Shown: piece by piece, positions 8,815 through 17,475 of the stretch
Position numbering within the stretch: position 1 is the first letter of the stretch
Layout of the letters: each line of letters opens with the position of its first letter
Assembly (NCBI GenBank): GCA_022774645.1
Contig: JALFKQ010000003.1
Coordinates: 1-64,000, forward strand
Direction: 5' to 3'
Source of the DNA: Mycoplasmatota bacterium
GTDB taxonomy: Bacteria; Bacillota_I; Bacilli_A; RF39; UBA660
DNA: 64,000 nt
Notes under the pieces: model-generated
What the model saw: the letters and a program-made list of their open reading frames with translations, nothing else
Database searches by the model: none
Told to the model about the DNA's origin: nothing
Position numbers and translations under genes: made by a program

Positions 8815-9700
8815 ATTGATCTAATATATCATTAAATTCTTTCTCTGGTTCAGCAGTAAATTCCATAAACTTTCCTGTTATTGGATGATTAAAACCTAAA
8901 TATTCTGCATGTAACATTTGACCATAATCATTAATTAATTTCTTTTTACCATACATAGGATCATTAACAACAGGATGTCCAATATAATCCATATGAACTC
9001 TTATTTGATGAGTTCTTCCTGTTTCAAGAACACACTCAACAAGAGTTGCATTATTAAATCTTTCAAGAACAGTAAAATTAGTAACTGCATTCTTACTATT
9101 AATATCAGTAACTGCCATCTTTTTTCTATCAAGTTTACTTCTACCTATTGGAGCATTTATTTTACCCTTAGATTCATCTATAATTCCCCATACAAGAGCA
9201 ATATATTTTCTCTTAATAGTTTTATTCTTAAAATCTTCACTAAGTATTCTATGTGCTTTATTTGTTTTAGCAATTAATAATATACCAGATGTATCTTTAT
9301 CAATTCTATGAACTATACCACATCTTTCACTTCCACCTTCATCACTTAGTTCATCAGTATGATACATTAAAGCATTAACAAGAGTTTTAGAATAATTTCC
9401 ATTTCCAGGATGAACTACCATGCCACTTTTCTTATTAACAACAATAATATCATCATCTTCATATAAGATATTAATATCAATATCTTCCGCCTTAACAGAA
9501 GTATCAACAGTTAAATCTTTTACTTTAATAATATCTCCTTCTTTTAAACTATATCCACCTTTAACAACATTATCATTAACAGTTATATTACCATTTTTAA
9601 TATTCTTCAAAATAAAATTTCTACTCTCATTAAGATTAGATACCAAAAAAACATCTAATCTTTTTAATTCATCTTCTTTTGCTACTACTAATTCTTTCAT
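8801..9700 (-). CDS. rluD: 23S rRNA pseudouridine synthase, RluD type
   Basis: The enzyme isomerises uridines in rRNA. An S4 RNA-binding domain covers about residues 12-72. The catalytic domain has the RluA-family signature HRIDKDTSG near 131-139, with the active-site Asp, and the later motif ETGRTHQIRVH. Length 299 aa is typical. It overlaps lspA by 32 bp, repeating the lspA-rluD pairing common in Firmicutes. Confidence 0.93.
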   Translation of the reverse strand: MKELVVAKEDELKRLDVFLVSNLNESRNFILKNIKNGNITVNDNVVKGGYSLKEGDIIKVKDLTVDTSVKAEDIDINILYEDDDIIVVNKKSGMVVHPGNGNYSKTLVNALMYHTDELSDEGGSERCGIVHRIDKDTSGILLIAKTNKAHRILSEDFKNKTIKRKYIALVWGIIDESKGKINAPIGRSKLDRKKMAVTDINSKNAVTNFTVLERFNNATLVECVLETGRTHQIRVHMDYIGHPVVNDPMYGKKKLINDYGQMLHAEYLGFNHPITGKFMEFTAEPEKEFNDILDQFRNS

Positions 9701-10157
9701 TTTTACCTTCCTTTATAACAATATAAATAAGTAATACAACACCAATAGTTATATATGTATCAGCTAAATTAAACACTGACATCTCTCTATTAAATAAAGT
9801 AAAAGATATATAATCAACTACATAACCTCTTACTACTCTATCTATTAAATTACCAAGTGCTCCACTTAATATTAAACTAAATGATAATAATGATAAATTA
9901 TTATTAATATTCTTTTTCATTTCATTAACAATATAAAAAATAAGTAACACTGTAATAAATATAAGAAATATTATATTACCACTTAATATACCAAAAGCTG
10001 CTCCAGTATTTCTAATATAAATAAACTTTAAAAAATTATCAATTATTATTTTTTCTGAACCAATACTAATATTACTAACAACTAAATATTTAATAATTTG
10101 ATCAATAATAGTAAGTATTAAAATAACAATCAATATAAATAAACTTTTCTTTTTCAT
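9669..10157 (-). CDS. lspA: Prolipoprotein signal peptidase (signal peptidase II)
   Basis: LspA removes lipoprotein signal peptides after lipidation. Four membrane helices are evident, and the two catalytic Asp motifs are present: GNLIDRVVRGYVVDYI and FNLADTYI. Family motif RNTGAAFG is near residue 49. Length 162 aa is normal. The gene has no Shine-Dalgarno sequence; an extended -10 (TGTTATAAT, box at 10164-10169) ends 6 nt before the ATG, so the mRNA is probably leaderless. A lipobox protein that it could process is encoded at 24610-25287. Confidence 0.95.
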   Translation of the reverse strand: MKKKSLFILIVILILTIIDQIIKYLVVSNISIGSEKIIIDNFLKFIYIRNTGAAFGILSGNIIFLIFITVLLIFYIVNEMKKNINNNLSLLSFSLILSGALGNLIDRVVRGYVVDYISFTLFNREMSVFNLADTYITIGVVLLIYIVIKEGKNERISSSKRR

Positions 10158-10163
10158 ATATGA

Positions 10164-10172
10164 ATTATAACA
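10164..10172 (-). promoter_or_regulatory. Extended -10 promoter of lspA
   Basis: TGTTATAAT on the minus strand (TATAAT at 10164-10169). The gap to the lspA ATG is 6 nt. No clear -35 box. Confidence 0.5.
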
Positions 10173-10178
10173 TAATTA

Positions 10179-10409
10179 TTAAGATATATCTATTAATATT
10201 ACATCTTCTCCCATTTTCTTAATTTGACTAAATTTAATAACAATTTCATCAGTATTTGAAAATATATTTCTTACAAAATGAGTCTTTTCAATAACAAATT
10301 TAATCATATAACCACTTGATTCATCAAAATAAACATCGATGATTTTACCTATCTTTTTACCATCTTTTATATTAACAATATCCTTTTTTTGAAGTTCTGA
10401 TAATTTCAT
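10179..10409 (-). CDS. ylmC: YlmC/YmxH-family PRC-barrel sporulation protein
   Basis: This is a single PRC-barrel domain of 76 aa (KLSELQKKDIVNI, GKKIGKIIDVYFD). YlmC/YmxH proteins are small sporulation-associated proteins; ylmC directly follows sigG in Bacillus and Clostridium, as here (11 bp downstream). Molecular function is not known. There is no Shine-Dalgarno sequence; TATAAT at 10415-10420 ends 5 nt before the ATG, so it may have its own leaderless transcript besides readthrough from sigG. Confidence 0.85.
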   Translation of the reverse strand: MKLSELQKKDIVNIKDGKKIGKIIDVYFDESSGYMIKFVIEKTHFVRNIFSNTDEIVIKFSQIKKMGEDVILIDIS

Positions 10410-10420
10410 ATTAAATTATA

Positions 10421-11191
10421 TTACATTATTAATTTTTTAACACTATTTATCGCACTATTTTCTATTCTAGAAACCTGAGCTTGACTTATAGAAAGTTCAT
10501 CAGCAATCTCACTTTGACTCATACCATAATAATATCTTTTCATTATTACTACTCTTTCTTTATCTTTTATTTTGTTAAGAGCCTCTCTTAATGATAATAA
10601 TTTATCTAAATCCTTATTAGTTTTGTCTTCTAATTGATCCAGTAAATATATAGTATCACCACCATCATTATAAATAGGTTCAAATATACTCATAGGTTCA
10701 CTAAGAGAACTAAGTGCTACATAAAGTTCATAATCATTAATATTAAAATGTTTACATATTTCTTCATTAGATGGATAAACAGAATTATTATGCATACACT
10801 CTTCCTTATAATTAATAATTTGATAAGCCAAATCTTTAATACTTCTAGATATTCTAACTTGATTATTATCTCTTATATATCTTTTAATTTCTCCTTCAAT
10901 CATAAAAACCGCATAAGTACTAAATCTTACATTAAAAGATAAATCAAAATTATCAACAGCTTTTATAAGACCTACAACACCTATTTGAAATAAATCATCC
11001 AAATTATCACATTTATTCTGATATCTCTTTAAAATACTTAAAACAAGCTTCAAATTACCCTCTATAAGTAACTTCTTACTTTCATTATCACCCTTCTTAT
11101 AACTTTTAAATAATAAAATCATTTCTTCATGAGTAAGACTTCTAAGCATACTAGTATTAATACCTGTAATTTCAACTTTACTTTTTGCCAT
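10421..11191 (-). CDS. sigG: Late forespore sigma factor SigG
   Basis: SigG directs late gene expression in the forespore after engulfment. The N-terminus KVEITGINTSML is the SigG hallmark. Region 2 (DLFQIGVVGLIKAVDNFD, FSTYAVFMIEGEIKRYIRD) and region 4 (MSQSEIADELSISQAQVSRIE) are intact; length 256 aa is usual. The start ATG is preceded by AAAGGA, which lies inside the 3' arm of a strong hairpin (11196-11225), so translation from long transcripts should be weak. sigE lies 3.9 kb upstream; in Bacillus and Clostridium the two genes are adjacent. Confidence 0.96.
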   Translation of the reverse strand: MAKSKVEITGINTSMLRSLTHEEMILLFKSYKKGDNESKKLLIEGNLKLVLSILKRYQNKCDNLDDLFQIGVVGLIKAVDNFDLSFNVRFSTYAVFMIEGEIKRYIRDNNQVRISRSIKDLAYQIINYKEECMHNNSVYPSNEEICKHFNINDYELYVALSSLSEPMSIFEPIYNDGGDTIYLLDQLEDKTNKDLDKLLSLREALNKIKDKERVVIMKRYYYGMSQSEIADELSISQAQVSRIENSAINSVKKLIM

Positions 11192-11195
11192 AAAA

Positions 11196-11225
11196 AATTC
11201 CTTTCAACTTATATTGAAAGGAATT
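11196..11225 (-). terminator. Terminator hairpin that also sequesters the sigG ribosome-binding site
   Basis: A perfect 12-bp stem (11196-11207 with 11214-11225, 6-nt loop) ends in a T run on the minus strand, so it should terminate the upstream three-gene cassette. The same 3' arm contains the AAAGGA Shine-Dalgarno of sigG, and the T run abuts the sigG ATG. A transcript starting upstream would have its sigG start region paired. Confidence 0.75.
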
Positions 11226-11245
11226 ATTATTTTTTATTCAAAAAC

Positions 11246-11488
11246 TTAATCTAATTTAATATTTTTAGCAAGTACTTCCAAGACAGTTTTATCAGTAACC
11301 TCTTTTACAAAGAACTTTCCTTCTTTTTCTACTTTCTCTAAAAATGCAAACTCATTAGTAAAGTCTTCTCCATCAGGAGTAGTTAAAGCAGCTAAGAAAT
11401 ATGTTACACCTTTATAAGATGCTTGTCTTAAAACAAAATATTGTTTTCCGTTTTTTAGTGTTAAAATTTGATTAGTTAAATTATTCAT
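11246..11488 (-). CDS. Small DUF1292-like hypothetical protein
   Basis: An 80-residue acidic soluble protein with a strong Shine-Dalgarno sequence (AAGGAGG). Its shape (LTLKNGKQYFVL ... YFLAAL ... EFAFLEKVEKEGKFFVKEV) resembles short DUF1292 proteins, but the similarity is loose. It is the last gene of a cassette with the two large proteins upstream (20-bp gap) and is followed by a terminator. Function unknown. Confidence 0.6.
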   Translation of the reverse strand: MNNLTNQILTLKNGKQYFVLRQASYKGVTYFLAALTTPDGEDFTNEFAFLEKVEKEGKFFVKEVTDKTVLEVLAKNIKLD

Positions 11489-11508
11489 TCTTTTTTCCTC
11501 CTTATCAA

Positions 11509-13293
11509 TTACATACTACGATTCAATGTTTGACCATTAGTTTCTTGATTAGTTTGAGCATTACCAATAACATCATTTGAGAAACTACTCCAGAAATTAT
11601 CGAAATTATCAGTTCCTACACCAAATGCATTATCAAATGCATCATCGATATTTTCATTTTCTTGCTCTGACTTACTTGGATCATTCCATCCTTCATAAGT
11701 AGGTTCAGTGCTGTTATCAGGAGCAGTAGCTGGATGATCTGGAGTAAAATCTCCACCAGTTACAATACTAGAACCATCTTTATCTTTATTTAAATCAGAA
11801 TCTCCTAGTATATTTCCATTTCTATCAAATACTTCACCTTCATTATTGATATTTTCTCCAGTAGATACTTTTTCAATAACTTCTTTTTCTCCAACTCTAC
11901 CAACTATAGTTTTATCATCAGTACGAGTATCATCATCTGATGGTTTATGTGTATCATCCTCAGATGGTTTTTGTGTATTATCATCTGATGGTGTCTTTGT
12001 ATCATCACTAGGTGTTGGAGTTGTATCACCAGATGGTTTAGTTGAAGTACCATTACCACCAGTTACACCAGTAGGTGTTGTACCTGTAGGCCTTACTCCT
12101 CCGCCACCTAAAGTGTCACCATCATCTAAATTATCTTCTTGATTTGGTTCATCTTCATCAAGATCTAAATCATCTTCTTCTCCCATTTCAGTTAAAGTAT
12201 CACTCATTCCATTAAGTGTATTTCCAATGTCATGAATATCACTATCAGTATGTCCAGTATGATAAGCAGTTCCAAGTGTACTAACTGCAGTTATAACAGC
12301 TGCTAAATATAAAACAGCTTTCTTTAGAACTTCACCAACTTTTTTCCATAGTGATGGTTTTGGATTAGCAACAGCAACAACTTCTTGTTCCTCTTCCTCT
12401 TCTTCTTCATCTTGTTCTTCTTCATCACTAGTTGAATCACCTTCACCAGTATCACTAGTTCCTGATCCAGTATCATCTCCTGTTCCAACTGGAGCTGGTA
12501 CAGGTACTGGAATTGGTGTTCCATCTAATTCAGGAGGTAAAGCAGTATCATCAGTAGGAGTTGGTGTTCCCTCAGGTTCTAAATTTGGAGGAAGTTGAGT
12601 AGCATTTTCTGGAGGAAGAACTCCAGCAATTGGTGGTAAACCTAACTCATCATCTGATTCAGGTTCACTTGGTGTCTCTAACTCTGGAGGTAACTCTTCA
12701 GCTGGTGCCTCTGGTGCTTTAGCAGCTTCAAATTCAGCTTTTTTTGCTTCATCCTCAGCTACACTTCTAATATAAGCATCTCCACCATATTTAAGATTTC
12801 TCATATTTCTAGTTAATTCAGCCATTCTTGCTTTTAATTCTTCTCGCTTAGCAGTATCTTCTTTTAATTCATTTTCAGAATCATTAATTAACTTCATAAA
12901 GCTTTCAGAATTTTCAAGTCCTGGACCTCTTTCAACAGAAATAATTGATTGATTCTTATCAATTCTTCTATCTAGTTCTCTGATTTGTCTTCTAATAGAA
13001 ATTACTTCTCTACCATCTTCAAGATATTGAGCTTCTTTAGCTACTAAAACTCTATTTAACTCATTTACCTTTTCATAAGCACTATCAGTAATTCTATCAA
13101 TTATAGCTTTTTCAGCACTAGATTTTTCAGGATGAGCTTCATCATAATTCCAAGCTGCATCCTTAATAGAATCATATGCTTCAATATTTTTTCTTAATTC
13201 TTCTAAACCTTTTTCACTAGCTTCAACATTTATAGCTTCATCTTGTTCTAATAAATTATTTAATCTAGTTTCCAATGTATTTAATTCATTCAT
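11509..13293 (-). CDS. Coiled-coil, Pro/Thr/Asp-rich single-pass membrane protein
   Basis: The first ~190 residues are charged and predicted coiled coil. Next comes a Pro/Glu/Thr-rich stretch (~195-310) ending in a run of Glu. A single hydrophobic segment lies near residue 330 (VLYLAAVITAVSTLG). The C-terminal ~250 residues are very acidic and carry a PSDD(D/N)T-type tandem repeat. The layout suggests a cytoplasmic coiled coil joined to a long extracellular stalk. It has no signal peptide or LPXTG. It starts 3 bp after the upstream gene and is surely co-transcribed with it. I do not recognise a family. Confidence 0.7.
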   Translation of the reverse strand: MNELNTLETRLNNLLEQDEAINVEASEKGLEELRKNIEAYDSIKDAAWNYDEAHPEKSSAEKAIIDRITDSAYEKVNELNRVLVAKEAQYLEDGREVISIRRQIRELDRRIDKNQSIISVERGPGLENSESFMKLINDSENELKEDTAKREELKARMAELTRNMRNLKYGGDAYIRSVAEDEAKKAEFEAAKAPEAPAEELPPELETPSEPESDDELGLPPIAGVLPPENATQLPPNLEPEGTPTPTDDTALPPELDGTPIPVPVPAPVGTGDDTGSGTSDTGEGDSTSDEEEQDEEEEEEEQEVVAVANPKPSLWKKVGEVLKKAVLYLAAVITAVSTLGTAYHTGHTDSDIHDIGNTLNGMSDTLTEMGEEDDLDLDEDEPNQEDNLDDGDTLGGGGVRPTGTTPTGVTGGNGTSTKPSGDTTPTPSDDTKTPSDDNTQKPSEDDTHKPSDDDTRTDDKTIVGRVGEKEVIEKVSTGENINNEGEVFDRNGNILGDSDLNKDKDGSSIVTGGDFTPDHPATAPDNSTEPTYEGWNDPSKSEQENENIDDAFDNAFGVGTDNFDNFWSSFSNDVIGNAQTNQETNGQTLNRSM

Positions 13294-13296
13294 AGA

Positions 13297-14967
13297 CTAA
13301 TTAGCCTCCTTTTTATTTCTAATAAACATTTTAACTTTATATTTTAATTCACCATTTGCAGAAATATCATCAAGACTTGCAACTTTATAACCTTTATCAG
13401 TATAAATTTTAAACATTTCTTCAGCAGTTACATATTCAGTACCAATATCTTCAAAACTATCTTCATTAGTACCTTGAATTTCTTGTAATTTAACTTTAGT
13501 TTTACTTTCTATTTTTCTATAACTAGCTGAACCAGGTTTCTTAGAACTCCAATCAGTAAATTCTGTCCATCTTGAATCACTAGTCTTAGTTGCATCTGGA
13601 TAACCCTTTGGAGCAGTTGAACTATATCCACTTACTCTCTTAGTTCCTTCTTTATACCACTTATATGCTGTAGTACCAGTGCTTTCATCTTTTATAGCAT
13701 CCTTAACAGGAGCTTCAGCATAATATACTTTTTCAAGTTTAGCATCGCTCTTCATTGATGGATAATATGTTCTAGTTCCACCAGTAACTTTATACCATTG
13801 ATAAATTGTTAGTTTAACACAGTTCTTTTCATTAGATGCACAAGCATCATTTTTAGTTCTACTTATAACACATCTACCATTAACAACTTTACTCTTTCCA
13901 TTTTTAATATCAGTAGTTGATGGAGAATTTGTTGATACACAAGAATCAAACTCTTCATTTTTATATGTTGGAAAATCAACTGAATTACCTGTTCCACACT
14001 TAGAAGTAGAATACTTAACATATCCAGTATTGTTATAACACATATAATAATGTGTTGGTAAATAATATCTTTCATAAGTTGAAAGTTCTGAAGCAAAATC
14101 TTTATTTGGAAAACCTTTAGGAGCAACAGCACTATAAGCTTTAGCACCATTTGCCATATAATATTCTTTAGTTCCATTAGTTACTGTATACCATTTATAA
14201 GCAGTAGCTTTATCACTATGTAAATTATAATTATTATTTGGAGATACTGGATAATACTCTTTTACATCAGCACTATTAGTAACTTCTCCTTTACTAGTGT
14301 AATAAATCTTATCAACTAAATTCCAAGTATATTGTAAATCTTTATATCTATAATACTTAGTAGTACTTACAGTTTTATATGATTTATATTTAATTTCATC
14401 TTGCCATAACTCTTCTACTTTACCTAATTTTTGATCTCCTTTTTTAAGTGCCATTGGTAAGTATTTGAACTCAATGTATGACTTATCAGCAACTACATCA
14501 TTAATAGTACCTTCTTTAGGTTCATTATACTCTGTATCTGATGTTTTATCAGTACATACTAACCATGGTACATAATGTAATTTATTATTTTCAAGCATAC
14601 ATACTCTTACAAGAGTAGTTTCATTATTACATCTTACAAATTCATCAGGATTAACAAGCCCTCTATCACCTAATGTTTTTAAACTTACAGTTGTACAATC
14701 CCCAATTGACTTTGGAAGTTCATCAGTATTATTTTCATAATATTTCTTTCCAGCATCCAAAAGTGCATTTTCATAAGAGAACACAGCTTGAGTAGTTGTT
14801 GGTGTTTGAGTTGGCCTTTGCTTATTTCCACAACTCTTTAATAGAAATATAACTAATAGTATAGCAATAACAACTAAAATAATAATAAGAACTCTTTTTC
14901 TTGTAGTACTACCATTATCATCATCATAACTATCTTCATAGCCATAATCTTCATAATTATTTGACAT
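13297..14967 (-). CDS. Membrane-anchored protein with YKWY-type repeats
   Basis: From ATG 14967 (GGAGG 8 nt upstream; the longer frame from 14982 starts inside that site) the protein is 556 aa. An acidic Tyr-rich cytoplasmic tail precedes a membrane anchor (~26-44) and a Thr/Pro linker. A domain at ~62-140 resembles the globular part of pseudopilin-like proteins of related bacteria (SYENALLDAGKKYYENN...ELP). After that come about four degenerate repeats starting YKxY or YxWY and ending APKG(F/Y)P. Function unknown; first gene of the cassette between sigE and sigG. Confidence 0.7.
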   Translation of the reverse strand: MSNNYEDYGYEDSYDDDNGSTTRKRVLIIILVVIAILLVIFLLKSCGNKQRPTQTPTTTQAVFSYENALLDAGKKYYENNTDELPKSIGDCTTVSLKTLGDRGLVNPDEFVRCNNETTLVRVCMLENNKLHYVPWLVCTDKTSDTEYNEPKEGTINDVVADKSYIEFKYLPMALKKGDQKLGKVEELWQDEIKYKSYKTVSTTKYYRYKDLQYTWNLVDKIYYTSKGEVTNSADVKEYYPVSPNNNYNLHSDKATAYKWYTVTNGTKEYYMANGAKAYSAVAPKGFPNKDFASELSTYERYYLPTHYYMCYNNTGYVKYSTSKCGTGNSVDFPTYKNEEFDSCVSTNSPSTTDIKNGKSKVVNGRCVISRTKNDACASNEKNCVKLTIYQWYKVTGGTRTYYPSMKSDAKLEKVYYAEAPVKDAIKDESTGTTAYKWYKEGTKRVSGYSSTAPKGYPDATKTSDSRWTEFTDWSSKKPGSASYRKIESKTKVKLQEIQGTNEDSFEDIGTEYVTAEEMFKIYTDKGYKVASLDDISANGELKYKVKMFIRNKKEAN

Positions 14968-15041
14968 ATCTTTTTCCTCCAATTCCTTATGTCTATACTA
15001 AAAGTATTTTATCACAATTAATTAGTAAAAAACAAGATAAA

Positions 15042-15070
15042 ATAAAAAATATGAAATTATTTTTCATATT
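15042..15070 (-). terminator. Terminator after sigE
   Basis: 9-bp stem (15048-15056 with 15062-15070) followed by T-rich sequence on the minus strand. It overlaps the sigE stop codon and isolates spoIIGA-sigE from the downstream cassette. Confidence 0.7.
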
Positions 15071-15744
15071 TTCATAAGATTTTTTAATTTTTTAATTACT
15101 TTCTTTTCAATTCTAGATATATAAGACTGTGAAATAGATAATTTATCAGCAAGTTCTTTTTGTGTTAATTCCTTATTTCCACATAAACCATATCTAAGTT
15201 CAATTATTTCTCTATCCCTTTCATCAAGATTATTTATTTCCTTTTCTAGTATCAATTTATCTTCTTGACACTCTATTGACTTGTGCACAATATCTTCATC
15301 TGTTCCAAAAACATCTTCTATTTTAAGTTCATTACCCTCACTATCAAAATTAATAGAATCCTCAAAGCTCACCTCTTTTGTTCTTTTCTTATTTTTTCTT
15401 AAAAACATAAGAATTTCATTATCAATACACCTTGATGCATAAGTAGCCAATTTAATATTCTTATCAAGTTTATATGTTTTAATTCCTTTAATAAGACCAA
15501 TAGTTCCTATACTAACTAAATCTTCTAAATCATACATAGTTGTATCATACTTTTTAGCAAGAAAAACAACTAATCTTAAATTATGCTCAATAAGTTTATT
15601 TCTAGCTTCCAAGTCTCCCATATTACATTTTCTAACCAGATCCTCTTCAACATCTTTTTTTAATGGTGGTGGTAATATATCAGTACTACCCACAAAAAAC
15701 ACATCATCATTTCTAAAAAACTTATCTAATATCTTCTCTATCAT
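15064..15744 (-). CDS. sigE: Mother-cell sigma factor, pro-SigE
   Basis: SigE drives early mother-cell gene expression after proteolytic activation by SpoIIGA. The hallmark (L)PPPL is at ~25-28; region 2 (DLVSIGTIGLIKGIKTY, KLATYASRCIDNEILMFLR) and region 4 (TQKELADKLSISQSYISRIEK) are intact. The N-terminal pro-sequence before the conserved FFVGS (equivalent to YYIGGS) is only about 15 residues, against roughly 27 in Bacillus, yet keeps an amphipathic, basic character. It lies 2 bp after spoIIGA with GGAGG upstream. Stop is TGA. Confidence 0.96.
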   Translation of the reverse strand: MIEKILDKFFRNDDVFFVGSTDILPPPLKKDVEEDLVRKCNMGDLEARNKLIEHNLRLVVFLAKKYDTTMYDLEDLVSIGTIGLIKGIKTYKLDKNIKLATYASRCIDNEILMFLRKNKKRTKEVSFEDSINFDSEGNELKIEDVFGTDEDIVHKSIECQEDKLILEKEINNLDERDREIIELRYGLCGNKELTQKELADKLSISQSYISRIEKKVIKKLKNLMKI

Positions 15745-15746
15745 AG

Positions 15747-16469
15747 CTATTCCTCCATTAATCTATAATTTATTAAACAATCATAACCATTAAATTTCTT
15801 ATGAACAACACCAACCACAACATCATTTCTTTCTCCAATACCCTCAATGTAAACCTTATTTGGTTTAAAACACTTAAGTAAACATTCACTATCCACTGTC
15901 TTATATGGAATTAAATAATAATTATCATAAACATATCTATTTATAATAATAACTTTCTTCTTAGAATATGGATCTATTAATGAATTACCAGTATCAATAA
16001 ATCCATTCAAAAATAATATTTTTCCATTATTTAAATATATAGTTACTTTCCTATGAGTATTAATTATAGTCTTTAAATGATATGCAAAATACTTATAAAT
16101 ATTCAAAATAACAGGTATAAATAAGAAATATATTTCATATTTAACTAAATTCTCAATCTTAAAATAATAAAGAACGCCTCCCAAAAAGAAAGACAATATA
16201 TAAAAATAAATACATCTTTTAATAAATTCCTTAAAATTACATTTACCAAATGAAATAAAAATCATAACACTACATATAGATAATTTAAATAAAATAAGAA
16301 ATAAATTATTCATATCAAAAAACAAATATAATATAGATATTTCACCAAATAAAGATGAAAGAAATAACTTATATTTCAAAGTATTTAATTTCAATACATA
16401 TGATGTAAATAAAAGAAGTAAATAATCAATAATAAAATTAAGTATAATAACCTCATCAATATAAACCAT
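15747..16469 (-). CDS. spoIIGA: Sporulation sigma-E processing peptidase SpoIIGA
   Basis: SpoIIGA is the membrane aspartic protease that cleaves pro-SigE at the sporulation septum. The N-terminal half is membrane-embedded (five or six helices). The C-terminal cytoplasmic half carries the catalytic motif GFIDTGNSLIDP. The N-terminus VYIDEVIILNFIIDYLLLL aligns with Bacillus SpoIIGA when ATG 16469 is used; the GTG at 16478 lies in the GGGTG ribosome-binding site, so I prefer the ATG. It pairs with sigE immediately downstream. Confidence 0.93.
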   Translation of the reverse strand: MVYIDEVIILNFIIDYLLLLFTSYVLKLNTLKYKLFLSSLFGEISILYLFFDMNNLFLILFKLSICSVMIFISFGKCNFKEFIKRCIYFYILSFFLGGVLYYFKIENLVKYEIYFLFIPVILNIYKYFAYHLKTIINTHRKVTIYLNNGKILFLNGFIDTGNSLIDPYSKKKVIIINRYVYDNYYLIPYKTVDSECLLKCFKPNKVYIEGIGERNDVVVGVVHKKFNGYDCLINYRLMEE

Positions 16470-16493
16470 CTCATTCACCCAATAAAAGTATAT

Positions 16494-16530
16494 AAAAAAA
16501 GATAAGTAATTTTTGTCGAATTAATTACTT
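16494..16530 (-). terminator. Terminator after the 275-aa hypothetical gene
   Basis: 8-bp stem AAGTAATT/AATTACTT (16504-16511 and 16523-16530), then ATC and a run of seven T on the minus strand. It separates this gene from spoIIGA. Confidence 0.65.
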
Positions 16531-17352
16531 ACCTCTAACTTTTTTATATTCTTTATCAAATTTCTTAAAACCGTTATAGCAAACAGGAGATCTTCTTTGA
16601 TTACCATAATTCCTTATAAACATACCAAAATCCCTAAGTCTTCTCTTACTAATTTGAGGTTTACCATTATTATCTAAAACAACTTTACCTTCTCTATTAT
16701 ATTCTTTTATAAACCTATTGAATAACCTAAGAGCTGCAAAATACATAGTTGAACCATCATATCCTTGATATTTTGCTCTATCAATTGTTCTATATAATTC
16801 TTCAATCTCTTCACCAATAAAATTATAAAAACAAAATTCATTACACAAGCCTTTAAAGAAATCAAAATTATCAGTTTCAGCTTGAAACTTTAAATAATCT
16901 TTAATAGTATCTCTGTCTAAAAATGTTCTATCAACTTTATATATAACAGGTATATATTTAATACCAATATCTCTTTTATCAGAACTTTTTTCATTTTTAT
17001 TTTTAGTTTCAAAATAACAAACATTAATATCTGGAAAAAATTCTTCTTTTGTACATAATTCACTCTCAAATCTACTAATTAATTCTTCTTCTGTCATAGT
17101 AGTAGTAAAGTCATCAACTTCACTTATAGTAGAAGGTCCCATAAGTTTATGATAAATATGAATAGTAGCATCTATACTCTTATCCCTATTCCTAAAAAAG
17201 CTAACATTACCACATAAATATTTAGAAGTCTTTCTTCTATTACTTAAAACAATATCTTTTATCATATTATCATACTCAGCTTTATTTGCTAAATGTTTAG
17301 TTCTGCAACCACAATATTCAACCAAAGTATATCTTTTAGTCTCTTTCTTCAT
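16525..17352 (-). CDS. Hypothetical protein, 275 aa
   Basis: No family is recognised. The protein is soluble, mixed charge, with several Cys (CGCRTKH near the N-terminus; FCFYNF; CYNGF near the end) and a Lys/Arg-rich C-terminus (SKRRLRDFGMFIRNYGNQRR). It might bind nucleic acid, but that is only suggested by charge. ATG 17352 has AAGGGGAT upstream; the 18 extra codons of the longer frame lie over the promoter region. It is monocistronic, with its own terminator, just upstream of spoIIGA. Confidence 0.65.
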   Translation of the reverse strand: MKKETKRYTLVEYCGCRTKHLANKAEYDNMIKDIVLSNRRKTSKYLCGNVSFFRNRDKSIDATIHIYHKLMGPSTISEVDDFTTTMTEEELISRFESELCTKEEFFPDINVCYFETKNKNEKSSDKRDIGIKYIPVIYKVDRTFLDRDTIKDYLKFQAETDNFDFFKGLCNEFCFYNFIGEEIEELYRTIDRAKYQGYDGSTMYFAALRLFNRFIKEYNREGKVVLDNNGKPQISKRRLRDFGMFIRNYGNQRRSPVCYNGFKKFDKEYKKVRGK

Positions 17353-17475
17353 AACTATCCCCTTAATTTTTATGCTTATAATACTAAAAAAATAACAAAA
17401 AGTCAATTTTTACTTTACTTAACCATAATTTTATGTTAAATTATATTTGGCTTAAAAAGAGGAGGCAAGTTAAAA

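Noticed and set aside
12324..12524. 66-aa Lys/Met-rich frame within the coiled-coil gene
   Set aside because: Out-of-frame shadow of the Glu-rich segment; no ribosome-binding site.
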